A stretch of 64,000 nucleotides of DNA from Hyaloperonospora brassicae. Its lineage: Eukaryota; Oomycota; Peronosporomycetes; Peronosporales; Peronosporaceae. The stretch is from positions 124,001-188,000 of the forward strand of contig CANTFL010001458.1 of NCBI GenBank assembly GCA_947650285.1. Direction: 5' to 3'. Position 1 is the first letter of the stretch, and every line of letters starts with the position of its first letter. The notes below the pieces were generated by a model that was not told the origin of the DNA, did not search any database, and saw nothing but the letters and a program-made list of their open reading frames with translations. Positions 49,601 through 62,700 of this stretch are shown here, piece after piece. The translations under genes were made by a program, and so were the position numbers.

Positions 49601-52010
49601 CGATCGTGATCATCGATCAGGTAGGTGATCGCGATCAACTGGTGTGGAGCACACCATGCGATCCGCAACCAACAAGGCAATCTCGATCAGGAAGCGATCG
49701 AGATCGTGATCAGTGATCAGATATGTGATCGCGATCGTGACCATTGATCAGGTAGGTGGTCGCGATCAAGTTGGTGTGGAGCACACCATGTGATCCGCGA
49801 TCAGCAAGGCGATCACGATCAGGAAGCGATCGAGATCGTGACCATTGATCAGGTATGTGATCGCGATCGTGATCGTCGATCAGGTAGGTGATCGCGATCA
49901 AGTTGGTGTGGAGCACACCATGTGATCCGCGATCAGCAAGGCGATCAAAATCAGGAAGCGATCGAAATCGTGATCAGTTATCAGGTAAGTGGTCGCGATC
50001 GTTATCATTGATCAGGTAGGTGATCGCGATCAAAATGGTGTGGAGCACACCATGTGATCCGCGACCAGCAAGGCGATCACGATCAGAAAGCAATCGAGAT
50101 CGTGATCAGTGATCAGATGGGGATCGCGATCGTGACCATTGATCAGGTAGGTGATCGCGATCAAGCTGGTGTGGAGCACACCATGTGATCCGCGATCAGC
50201 AAGGCGGTCTCGATCAAAAAGCGATCAAGATCGTGATCAGTGATCAGATACGTGATCTCGATCGTGATCAAGCTGGTGTGGAGCACACCATGTGATCCGC
50301 GATCAGCAAGGGGATGACGATCAGGAAGCGATCGAGATCGTGATCAGTGATCAGGTATGTGATCGCGATCGTGACCATTGATCAGGTAGGTGATCGCGAT
50401 CAAGCTGGTGTGGAGCACACCATGTGATCCGCGATCAGCAAGGCGATCACGATCAGGAAGCGATCGAGATCGTGATCAGTGATCAGATATGTGATCGCGA
50501 TCGTGACCATTGATCAGGTAGGTGATCGCGATCAAGTTGGTGTGGAGCACACCATGTGATCCGCGATCAGCAAGGCGATCACGATCAGGAAGCGATCGAG
50601 ATCGTGATCAGTGATCAGATATGTGATCGCGATCGTGACCATTGATCAGGTAGGTGATCGCGATCAAGTTGGTGTGGAGCACACCATGTGATCCGCGATC
50701 AGCAAGGCGATCACGATCAGGAAGCGATCGAGATCGTGATCAGTGATCAGATATGTGATCGCGATCGTGACCATTGATCAGGTAGGTGATCGCGATCAAG
50801 TTGGTGTGGAGCACACCATGTGATCCGCGATCAGCAAGGCGATCACGATCAGGAAGCGATCGAGATCGTGATCAGTGATCAGATATGTGATCGCGATCGT
50901 GACCATTGATCAGGTAGGTGATCGCGATCAAGTTGGTGTGGAGCACACCATGTGATCCGCGATCAGCAAGGCGATGACGATCAGGAAGCGATCGAGATCG
51001 TGATCAGTGATCAGATACTGTGATCGCGATCGTGACCATCGATCATGTGGGTGATCGCGATCAAGTTGGTGTGGAGCACACCATGTGATTCGCGATCAGC
51101 AAGGCGATCACGGTCGAAAAGCAATCGAGATCGTGATCAGTGATCAGATTTGTGTTTGTGATCGTGACCATCGATCAGGTACTTGATCGCGATCAACTTG
51201 GTGTGGAGCACACCATGTGATCCTTGATCAGCAAGGCGATCACGATCAGGAAGCGATCGAGATCGTGATCAGTGATCAGATATGTGATCGCGATCGTGAC
51301 CATTGATCAGGTAGGTGATCGCGATCAAGTTGGTGTGGAGCACACCATGTGATCCGCGATCAGCAAGGCGATCACGATCAGGAAGCGATCGAGATCGTGA
51401 TCAGTGATCAGGTATGTGATCGCGATCGTGATCATTGATCAGGTAGGTGATCGCGATCAACTTGGTGTGGAGCACACCATGTGATCCGCGATCAGCAAGG
51501 CGATGACGATCAGGAAGCGATCGAGATCGTGACCATTGATCAGGTATGTGATCGCGATCGTGATCATTGATCAGGTAGGTGATCGCGGTCAAGTTGGTGT
51601 GGAGCACACCATGTGATCCGCGATCAGCAAGGCAATCATGATCAGGAAGCAATCGAGATCGTGATCAGTGATCAGATATGTGGTCGCGATCGTGATCATT
51701 GATCAGGACGGTCATCGCGATCGTGATCATTGATCAGGTAGGTGATTGTGACCAAGTTGATGTGGAGCACACCATGTGATCCGCGACCAGCAAGGCGATC
51801 ACGATCAGGAAGCGATCAAGTTCGTGACCATTGATCAGGTATGTGATCGCTATCAAGCTGGTGTGGAGTACACCATGTGATCCGCGATCAGCAAGGCGAT
51901 CACGATCAGGAAGCGATCGAGATCGTGATCATTGATCAGATAGGTGATCGCGATCGTGATCATTGATCAGGTAGGTGATCGCGATCGAGCTGGTGTGGGC
52001 ACACCATAAG
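43665..52010 (+). repeat. Segmental duplication of about 8.4 kb, copy B
   Basis: The marks match copy A in order: GAGTACACCCTG (43677), TTGATAAGG (43772), GTGGCCTTTG (44356), GAGAACACCATTTTATC (46707), GAGCTGTTGTTGAGC (47814), GAGCAAACC (48281), ATGCGATCCGCAACC (49657), TACGTGATCTCG (50249), AGGACGGTCATCG (51705) and GTGTGGGCACACC (51993). Differences include one extra C at about 43830 (GCAACTCAGC), loss of the extra 1,056-bp block, and gains of units near 45.7-46.6, 47.1-47.3, 49.0-49.5 and 50.5-50.9 kb. Confidence 0.88.
50360..50960 (+). repeat. Locally uniform run of 132-bp units inside copy B
   Basis: Between about 50360 and 50960 several successive long units are nearly identical, with GATATGTGATCGCGATCGTGACC and AAGTTGG repeated at 132-bp intervals (for example 50488, 50620, 50752 and 50884). 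Copy A has fewer such units at this point (41.8-42.2 kb), so this is a later local expansion in copy B. Confidence 0.75.
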
Positions 52011-54690
52011 TTCCGCGATCAGCAAGGCGATCACGATCAGGAAGCGATCGAAATCGTGATCAGTTATCAGGTAAGTGGTCGCGATCGTGATCATTGGTCA
52101 GGTAGGTGATCGCGATTAAGTTGGTGTGGAGCACACCATGTGATCCGCGACCAGCAAGGCGATCACGATCAGAAAGCAATCGAGATCGTGATCAGTGATC
52201 AGGTAGGTGATCGCGATCGTGATCATTGATCAGGTAGGTGATCGCGATCAAGATGGTGTGGAGCACACCATGTAATCCGCGATCAGCAAGGCGATCACGA
52301 TCAGGAAGCGATCGAGATCGTGATCAGTGATCAGATATCTGGTCGCGATCGTGACCATCGATCAGGTAGGTGATCGCGATCAAGCTGGTGTGGAGAACAC
52401 CATTTTATCGCGATCAAGTTGGTTTGGAGCACATCATGTGATCCGCGATCAGCAAGGCGATCACGATCAGGAAGCGATCGAGATCGTGATCAGTGATCAG
52501 GTATGTGCTCGCGATCGTGATCATTGATCAGGTAGGTGATCGCGATCAACTTGGTGTGGAGCACATCATGTGATCCGCGATCAGCAAGGCGATCACGATC
52601 AGGAAGCGATCGAGATCGTGATCAGTGATCAGGTATGTGATCGCGATCGTGATCATTGATCAGGTAGGTGATCGCGATCAACTTGGTGTGGAGCACACCA
52701 TGTGATCCGCGATCAGCAAGGCGATGACGATCAGGAAGCGATCGAGATAGTGATCAGTTATCAGGTATGTGATCGCGATCGTGACCATCGATCAGGTACT
52801 TGATCGCGATCAACTTGGTGTGGAGCACACCATGTGATCCTTGATCAGCAAGGCGATCACGATATGGAAGCGATCGAGATCGTGATCAGTGATCAGATAT
52901 GTGATCGCGATCGTGACCATTGATCAGGTAGGTGATCGCGATCAAGTTGGTGTGGAGCACACCATGTGATCCGCGATCAGCAAGGCGATCACGATCAGGA
53001 AGCAATCGATATCGTGATCAGATATGTGGTCGCGATAGTGATCAGTGATGAGATATGTGATCGCGATCGTGACCATTGATCAGGTAGGTGATCGCGATCA
53101 ACTTGGTGTGGAGCACACCATGTGATCCGCGATCAGCAAGGCGATCACGATCAGGAAGCGATCGAGATCGTGATCAGTGATCAGGTATGTGATCGCGATC
53201 GTGATCATTGATCAGGTAGGTGATCGCGATCAAGTTGGTGTGGAGCACACCATGTGATCCGCGATCAGCAAGGCGATCACGATCAGGAAGCGATCGAGAT
53301 CGTGACCATTGATCAGGTATGTGATCGCGATCGTGATCATTGATCAGGTAGGTGATCGCGATCAAGCTGGTGTGGAGCACACCATGTGATCCGCGACCAG
53401 CAAGGCGATGACGATCAGGAAGCGATCGAGATCGTGACCATTGATCAGGTATGTGATCGCGATCGTGACCATCGATCAGGTAGGCGATCGCGATGTGATC
53501 AGGTAGGTGTGGAGGTGGGCACACCATGTGATCCGCGATCAGCAAGGCAATCATGATCAGGAAGCAATCGAGATCGTGATCAGTGATCAGATATGTGGTC
53601 GCGATCGTGATCATTGATCAGGTAGGTGATCGCGATCAAGTTGGTGTGGAGCACACCATGTGATCCGCGACCAGCAAGGCAATCACGATCAGGAAGCGAT
53701 CGAGATCGTGATCCGTGATAAGATATGTGGTCGTGATCGTGATCAGTGATCAGGTAGGTGATCGCGATCGTGACCATTGATCAGGTAGGTGATCGCGATC
53801 AAGCTGGTGTGGAGCACACCGTGTGATCCGCGATCAGCAAGGCAATCATGATCAGGAAGCAATCGAGATCGTGATCAGTGATCAGATATGTGATCGCGAT
53901 CGTGACCATTGATCAGGTAGGTCATTGCGATCGTGATCAGTGATCAGGTAGGTGATCGCGATTGTGATCAGGGATCAGATATGTGGTCGTGATCGCGATC
54001 ATTGAACAGGTCGGTTATTGCGATCGTGATCAGTAATCAGGTAGGTGATTGTGACCAAGCTGATGTGGAGCACACCATGTGATCCGCGACCAGCAAGGCG
54101 ATCACGATCAGGAAGCGATCGAGATCGTGACCATTGATCAGGTATGTGATCGCGATCGTGATCATTGATCAGGTAGGTGATCGCGATCAAGCTGGTGTGG
54201 AGCACACCATGTGATCCGCGACCAGCAAGGCGATCACGATCAGGAAGCGATCGAGATCGTGATCAGTGATTAGGAATGTGATCGCGATCGTGATCATTGA
54301 TCAGGTAGGTGATCGCGATCAAGCTGGTGTGGAGCACACCATGTGATTCGCGACCAGCAAGGCGATCACGATCAGGAAGCGATCGAGATCGTGATCAGTG
54401 ATCAGATATGTGATCGCGATCGTGACCATTGATCAGGTAGCTGATCGCGATCAAGTTGGTGTGGAGCACACCATGTGATCCGCGATCAGCAAGGCGATCA
54501 AAATCAGGAAGCGATCGAGATCGTGATCAGTGATCAGGTATGTGATCGCGATCGTGATCATTGATCAGGTCGGTGATCGCGATCAAGTTGGTGTGGAGCA
54601 CACCGTGTGATCCGCGACCAGCAAGGCGATCACGATCAGGAAGCGATCGAGATCGTGATCAGTGATCAGGTATGTGGTCGTGATCATGAC
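52011..54690 (+). repeat. Mosaic of diverged 132-bp units
   Basis: This stretch begins with a third copy of the double-box region (52300-52730, matching about 38611-39040 at offset 13,689), then units with TACTTGATCGCG and CCTTGATCAGC. From 53170 to about 53460 a run of long units keeps frame. Around 53490-53520 one unit is disrupted (GCGATGTGATCAGG followed by GTGTGGAGGTGGGCACACC). Box-less joins with GATCGTGATCAGTGATC occur at 53740 and 53930-54040. No gene is present. Confidence 0.8.
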
Positions 54691-57620
54691 GATTTATCAA
54701 GTAGGTGATCGCGATCAAGTTAGTGTGGAGCACACCATGTGATCCGCGATCAGCAAGGCGATCACGATCGAAAAGCAATCGAGATCGTGATCAGTGATCA
54801 GGTATGAGATCGCGATCGTGACCATTGATCAGGTAGGTGATCGCGATCAAGCTGGTGTGGAGCACACCATGTGATCCGCGATCAGCAAGGCGGTCTCGAT
54901 CAGGAAGCGCTCGAGATCGTGACCATTGATCAGGTATGTGGTCGGATTGATCATTGATCAGGTAGGTGATCGCGGTCAAGCTGGTGTGGAGCACACCATG
55001 TGATCCACGACTAGCAAGGCGATAAAGATCAGGAAGCAATCGAGATAGTGATCAGTGATCAGATATGTGATCGCGATCATGACCATCGATCAGGTAGGTG
55101 ATCGCGATTAAGCTGGTGTGGAGCACACTATGTGATCCGCGATCAGCAAGGCGATCACGATCAGGAAGCGATCGAGATCGTGATCAGTGATCAGGTATGT
55201 GATCGCGATCGTGACCATCGATCAGGTAGGTGATCGCGATCAAGTTGGTGTGGAGCACACCGTGTGATCCGCGATCAGCAAGGCGATCACGATCAGGAAG
55301 CGATCGAGATCGTGATCAGTGATCAGGTATGTGGTCGTGATCATGACGATTTATCAAGTAGGTGATCGCGATCAAGTTAGTGTGGAGCACACCATGTGAT
55401 CCGCGATCAGCAAGGCGATCACGATCGAAAAGCAATCGAGATCGTGATCAGTGATCAGGTATGAGATCGCGATCGTGACCATTGATCAGGTAGGTGATCG
55501 CGATCAAGCTGGTGTGGAGCACACCATGTGATCCGCGATCAGCAAGGCGGTCTCGATCAGGAAGCGCTCGAGATCGTGACCATTGATCAGGTATGTGGTC
55601 GCGATCGTGATCATTGATCAGGTAGGTGATCGCGGTCAAGCTGGTGTGGAGCACACCATGTGATCCACGACTAGCAAGGCGATAAAGATCAGGAAGCAAT
55701 CGAGATCGTGATCAGTGATCAGATATGTGATCGCGATCATGACCATCGATCAGGTAGGTGATCGCGATTAAGTTGGTGTGGAGCACATTATGTGATCCGC
55801 GATCAGCAAGGCGATCATGATCAGGAAGCGATCGAGATCGTGATCAGTGATCAGGTATGTGATCGCGATCGTGATCGTTGATCAGGTAGGTGATCGCGAT
55901 CAAGCTGGTGTGGAGCACACCATGTGATCCGCGACCAGCAAGGCGATGACGATCAGGAAGCGATCGAGATTGTGATCAGTGATCAGATACGTGATCGCGA
56001 TCGTGACCATTGATCATGTGGGTGATCGCGATCAAGTTGGTGTGGAGCACACCATGTGATCCGCGATCAGCAAGGCGATCACGGTCGAAAAGCAATCGAG
56101 ATCGTGATCAGTGATCAGATATGTGGTTGTGATCGTGACCATCGATCAGGTACTTGATCGCGATCAACTTGGTGTGGAGCACACCATGTGATCCGCGATC
56201 AGCAAGACGATCACGATCAGGAAGCGATCGAGATCGTGATCAGTGATCAGATATGTGATCGCGATCGTGACCATCGATCAGGTAGGTGATCGCGATCAAG
56301 TTGGTGTGGAGCACACCATGTGATCCGCGATCAGCAAGGCGATCACGATCAGGAAGCGATCGAGATCGTGATCAGTGATTAGGAATGTGATCGCGATCGT
56401 GATCATTGATCAGGTAGGTGATCGCGATCAAGTTGGTGTGGAGCACACCATGTGATTCGCGACCAGCAAGGCGATCACGATCAGGAAGCGATCGAGATCG
56501 TGATCAGTGATCAGATATGTGATCGTGATCAGTGATCAGATATGTGATCGTGATCGTGACCATTGATCAGGTAGCTGATCGCGATCAAGTTGGTGTGGAG
56601 CACACCATGTGATCCGCGATCAGCAAGGCGATCACGATCGAAAAGCAATCGAGATCGTGATCAGTGATCAGGTATGTGATCGCGATCGTGATCATTGATC
56701 AGGTAGGTGATCGCGATCAAGTTGGTGTGGAGCACACCGTGTGATCCGCGACCAGCAAGGCGATAACGATCAGGAAGCGATCGAGATCGTGATCAGTGAT
56801 CAGGTATGTGGTCGTGATCATGAAGATTTATCAAGTAGGTGATCGCGATCAAGTTAGTGTGGAGCACACCATGTGATCCGCGATCAGCAAGGCGATCACG
56901 ATCGAAAAGCAATCGAGATCGTGATCAGTGATCAGGTATGAGATCGCGATCGTGACCATTGATCAGGTAGGTGATCGCGATCAAGCTGGTGTGGAGCACA
57001 CCATGTGATCCGCGATCAGCAAGGCGGTCTCGATCAGGAAGCGCTCGAGATCGTGACCATTGATCAGGTATGTGGTCGCGATCGTGATCATTGATCAGGT
57101 AGGTGATCGCGGTCAAGCTGGTGTGGAGCACACCATGTGATCCACGACTAGCAAGGCGATCAAGATCAGGAAGCAATCGAGATCGTGATCAGTGATCAGG
57201 TATGTGGTCGTGATCATGACGATTTATCAAGTAGGTGATCGCGATCAAGTTAGTGTGGAGCACACCATGTGATCCGCGATCAGCAAGGCGATCACGATCG
57301 AAAAGCAATCGAGATCGTGATCAGTGATCAGGTATGAGATCGCGATCGTGACCATTGATCAGGTAGGTGATCGCGATCAAGCTGGTGTGGAGCACACCAT
57401 GTGATCCGCGATCAGCAAGGCGGTCTCGATCAGGAAGCGCTCGAGATCGTGACCATTGATCAGGTATGTGGTCGCGATCGTGATCATTGATCAGGTAGGT
57501 GATCGCGGTCAAGCTGGTGTGGAGCACACCATGTGATCCACGATTAGCAAGGCGATCAAGATCAGGAAGCAATCGAGATAGTGATCAGTGATCAGATATG
57601 TGATCGCGATCATGACCATC
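54691..57620 (+). repeat. Cluster of four related 3-unit blocks (396 bp)
   Basis: The rare mark GATTTATCAAGTAGG occurs at 54691, 55348, 56825 and 57221 and each time begins the same series: TTAGTGTGG box, GATCGAAAAGCAATCGAG, GTATGAGATCGCG, GGCGGTCTCGATCAGG with AAGCGCTCGAG, and CCACGACTAGC or CCACGATTAGC. The spacings are 657, 1477 and 396 bp. The first is 660 less a 3-bp change (GTGGTCGGATTG for GTGGTCGCGATCGTG near 54940, net loss of 3), and 396 is exactly 3 x 132. Confidence 0.87.
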
Positions 57621-59790
57621 GATCAGGTAGGTGATCGCGATTAAGTTGGTGTGGATCACATTATGTGATCCGCGATCAGCAAGGCGATCAAAATCAGGAA
57701 GCGATCGAGATCGTGATCAGTGATCAGGTATGTGGTCGCTATCGAAACCATTGATCAGGTAGGTGATCGCGATCAAGTCGGTGTGGAGCACACCATGTGA
57801 ACCGCGATCAGCAAGGCGATGACGATCAGGAAGCGATCGAGATCGTGATCAGTGATCAGGTAGGTGATTGCGATCAAGTTGCTATGGAGCACACTATGTG
57901 ATCGCGATCAAAATATTGTGGAGCACACCATGTGATCCGCGATCAGCAAGGCGATCACGATCAGGAAGCGATCGAGATCGTGATCAGTGATCACATATGT
58001 GATCGCGATCGTGACCATTGATCAGGTAGGTGATCGCGATCAAGTCGGTGTGGAGCACACCATGTGAACCGCGATCAGCACGGCGATCACGATCAGGAAG
58101 CGATCGAGATCGTGATCAGTGATCAGGTATGTGATCGCGATCGTTATCATTGATCAGGTAGGTGATCGCGATCAAGTCGGTGTGGAGCACACCATGTGAT
58201 CCGCGATAAGCAAGGCGATCACGATCAGGAAGCGATCGAGATCGTGATCAGTGATCAGGTATGTGATCGCGATCGTGATCATTGATCAGGTAGGTGATCG
58301 CGACCAAGCTGGTGTGGAGCACACCATGTGATCCGCGATCAGCAAGGTGATCACGATCAGGAAGCGATTGAGATCGTGATCAGTGATCAGGTATGTGATC
58401 GTGATCGTGACCATTGATCAGGTAGGTGATCGCGATCCAGTCGGTGTGGAGCACACCATGTGAACCGCGATCAGCAAGGTGATCACGATCAGGAAGCGAT
58501 CGAGATCGTGATCAGTGATCAGATATGTGGTCGCGATCATGATCATTGATCTGGTAGTTGATCGTGATTATTGATCAGGTTGGTGATCGCGATTAAGCTG
58601 GTGTGGAGCACATTATGTGATCGCGATCAGCAAGGCGATCACGATCAGGAAGCGATCAAAATCGTGATCAGTGATCAGATATGTGATCGCGATCATGATC
58701 ATTGATCTAGTAGGTCATCGTGATCACGATTATTGATCAGGTAGGTGATCGCGATCAAGCTGGTGTGGAGCACAATATGTGATCCGCGACCAGCAAGGCG
58801 ATGACGATCAGGAAGCGATCGAGATTGTGATCAGTGATCAGATACGTGATCGCGATCGTGACCATTGATCAGGTAGGTGATCGCGATCAAGTTGGTGTGG
58901 AGCACACCATGTGATCCGCGATCAGCAAGGCGATCACGGTCGAAAAGCAATCGAGATCGTGATCAGTGATCAGATATGTGGTTGTGATCGTGACCATCGA
59001 TCAGGTACTTGATCGCGATCAACTTGGTGTGGAGCACACCATGTGATCCTTGATCAGCAAGACGATCACGATCAGGAAGCGATCGAGATCGTGATCAGTG
59101 ATCAGATATGTGATCGCGATCGTGACCATTGATCAGGTAGGTGATCGCGATCAAGCTGGTGTGGAGCACACCATGTGATCCGCGACCAGCAAGGCGGTCT
59201 CGATCAGGAAGCGCTCGAGATCGTGATCAGTGATCAGGTATGTGATCGCGATCGTGATCATTGATCAGGTAGGTGATCGCGATCAAGCTGGTGTGGAGCA
59301 CACCATGTGATCCATGATAGCAAGGCGATCAAGATCAGGAAGCAATCGAGATAGTGATCAGTGATCAGGTATGTGATCGCGATCATGACCATCGATCAGG
59401 TAGGTGATCGCGATTAAGTTGGTGTGGAGCACACTATGTGATCGGCGATCAGCAAGGCGATCAAAATCAGGAAGCGATCGAGATCGTGATCAGTGATCAG
59501 GTATGTGGTCGCGATCGAAACCATTGATCAGGTAGGTGATCGCGATCAAGTCGGTGTGGAGCACACCATGTGAACCGCGATCAGCAAGGCGATGACGATC
59601 AGGAAGCGATCGAGATCGTGATCAGTGATCAGGTATGTGATTGCGATCAAGTTGCTATGGAGCAACTATGTGATCGCGATCAAAATATTGTGGAGCACAC
59701 CATGTGATCCGCGACCAGCAAGGCGATGACGATCAGGAAGCGATCGAGATTGTGATCAGTGATCAGATACGTGATCGCGATCGTGACCAT
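57621..59790 (+). repeat. Diverged 132-bp units with AAGTCGG linker and a second type of double box
   Basis: Units with AAGTCGGTGTGG and GTGAACCGCG predominate, and GATCGAAACC marks (57739, 59513) recur about 1,774 bp apart. At 57881-57930 two boxes lie 34 bp apart (GCTATGGAGCACAC, ATGTGATCGCGATCAAAAT, ATTGTGGAGCACACC), repeated with a small deletion at 59654-59700. Box-less joins with long GATC runs lie near 58540-58590 and 58700-58750. No gene is present. Confidence 0.8.
57881..57930 (+). repeat. Double-box mini-unit, second type
   Basis: The second box begins 34 bp after the first and the joint retains an intact ATGTGATCGCG, exactly what a 67-bp deletion between the two ATGTGATC copies of a unit would leave. 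The sequence differs from the 38.7-kb type (GCTATGG and AAAATATTG), so it may be an independent event at the same internal repeats. A copy at 59654 has lost two bases in the first box. Confidence 0.8.
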
Positions 59791-62700
59791 CGATCATGTG
59801 GGTGATCGCGATCAAGTTGGTGTGGAGCACACCATGTGATTCGCGATCAGCAAGGCGATCACGGTCGAAAAGCAATCGAGATCGTGATCAGTGATCAGAT
59901 ATGTGGTTGTGATCGTGACCATCGATCAGGTACTTGATCGCGATCAACTTGGTGTGGAGCACACCATGTGATCCTTGATCAGCAAGACGATCACGATCAG
60001 GAAGCGATCGAGATCGTGATCAGTGATCAGAAATGTGATCGCGGTCGTGACCATTGATCAGGTAGGTGATCGCGATCAAGTTGGTGTGGAGCACACCATG
60101 TGATCCGCGATCAGCAAGGCGATCACGATCAGGAAGCGATCGAGATCGTGATCAGTGATCAGGTATGTGATCGCGATCGTGATCATTGATCAGCTAGGTG
60201 ATCGCGATCAAGCTGGTGTGGAGCACACCATGTGATCCGCGACCAGCAAGGCGATCACGATCAGGAAGCGATCGAGATCGTGACCATTGATCAGGTATGT
60301 GATCGCGATCGTGATCATTGATCAGGTAGGTGATCGCGATCAAGCTGGTGTGGAGCACACCATGTGATCCGCGACCAGCAAGGCGATCACGATCAGGAAG
60401 CGATCGAGATCGTGACCATTGATCAGGTATGTGATCGCGATCGTGACCATCGATCAGGTAGGCGATCGCGATCAAGTTGGTGTGGAGCACACCATGTAAT
60501 CCGCGATCAGCAAGGCAATCATGATCAGGAAGCAATCGAGATCGTGATCAGTGATCAGATATGTGGTCGCGATCGTGATCATTGATCAGGACGGTCATCG
60601 CGATCGTGATCATTGATCAGGTAGGTGATTGTGACCAAGTTGATGTGGAGCACACCATGTGATCCGCGATCAGCAAGGCGATCACGATCGAAAAGCAATC
60701 GAGATCGTGATCAGTGATCAGATATGTGATCGCGATCGTGACCATTGATCAGGTAGGTGATCGCGATCAAGTTGGTGTGGAGCACACCATGTGATCCGCG
60801 ATCAGCAAGGCGATCACGATCAGGAAGCGATCGAGATCGTGATCAGTGATCAGGTATGTGATCGCGATCGTGATCATTGATCAGCTAGGTGATTGCGATC
60901 GAGCTGGTGTGGAGCACACCATGTGATCCGCGACCAGCAAGGCGATGACGATCAGGAAGCGATCGAGATCGTGACCATTGATCAGGTATGTGATCGCGAT
61001 CGTGATCATTGATCAGGTAGGTGATCGCGATCAAGCTGGTGTGGAGCACACCATGTGATCCGCGACCAGCAAGGCGATCACGATCAGGAAGCGATCGAGA
61101 TCGTGACCATTGATCAGGTATGTGATCGCGATCGTGACCATCGATCAGGTAGGCGATCGCGATCAAGTTGGTGTGGAGCACACCATGTGATCCGCGATCA
61201 ACAAGGCAATCATGATCAGGAAGCGATCGAGATCGTGATCAGTGATCAGGTATGTGATCGCGATCGTGATCATTGATCAGGTAGGTGATCGCGATCAAGC
61301 TGGTGTGGAGCACACCATGTGATCCGCGACCAGCAAGGCGATGACGATCAGGAAGCGATCGAGATTGTGATCAGTGATCAGATACGTGATCGCGATCGTG
61401 ACCATCGATCATGTGGGTGATCGCGATCAAGTTGGTGTGGAGCACACCATGTGATTCGCGATCAGCAAGGCGATCACGGTCGAAAAGCAATCGAGATCGT
61501 GATCAGTGATCAGATATGTGGTTGTGATCGTGACCATCGATCAGGTACTTGATCGCGATCAACTTGGTGTGGAGCACACCATGTGATCCTTGATCAGCAA
61601 GACGATCACGATCAGGAAGCGATCGAGATCGTGATCAGTGATCAGAAATGTGATCGCGGTCGTGACCATTGATCAGGTAGGTGATCGCGATCAAGTTGGT
61701 GTGGAGCACACCATGTGATCCGCGATCAGCAAGGCGATCACGATCAGGAAGCGATCGAGATCGTGATCAGTGATCAGGTATGTGATCGCGATCGTGACCA
61801 TCGATCAGCTAGGTGATCGCGATCAAGCTGGTGTGGAGCACACCATGTGATCCGCGACCAGCAAGGCGATCACGATCAGGAAGCGATCGAGATCGTGACC
61901 AGTGATCAGGTATGTGATCGCGATCGTGATCATTGATCAGGTAGGTGATCGCGATCAAGCTGGTGTGGAGCACACCATGTGATCCGCGACCAGCAAGGCG
62001 ATGACGATCAGGAAGCGATCGAGATTGTGATCAGTGATCAGGTACGTGATCGCGATCGTGACCATCGATCATGTGGGTGATCGCGATCAAGTTGGTGTGG
62101 AGCACACCATGTGATTCGCGATCAGCAAGGCGATCACGATCAGGAAGCGATCGAGATCGTGATCAGTGATCAGATATGTGGTTGTGATCGTGACCATGAT
62201 CAGGTACTTGATCGCGATCAATTGGTGTGGAGCACACCATGTGATCCTTGATCAGCAAGACGATCACGATCAGGAAGCGATCGAGATCGTGATCAGTGAT
62301 CAGGAATGTGATCGCGGTCGTGACCATTGATCAGGTAGGTGATCGCGATCAAGTTGGTGTGGAGCACACCATGTGATCCGCGATCAGCAAGGCGATCACG
62401 ATCAGGAAGCGATCGAGATCGTGATCAGTGATCAGGTATGTGATGGATCGTGACCATGATCAGTAGGTGATCGCGATCAAGCTGGTGTGGAGCACACCAT
62501 GTGATCCGCGATCAGCAAGGCGATCACGATCAGGAAGCGATCGAGATCGTGACCATTGATCAGGTATGTGATCGCGATCGTGATCATTGATCAGGTAGGT
62601 GATCGCGATCAAGCTGGTGTGGAGCACACCATGTGATCCGCGACCAGCAAGGCGATCACGATCAGGAAGCGATCGAGATCGTGACCATTGATCAGGTATG

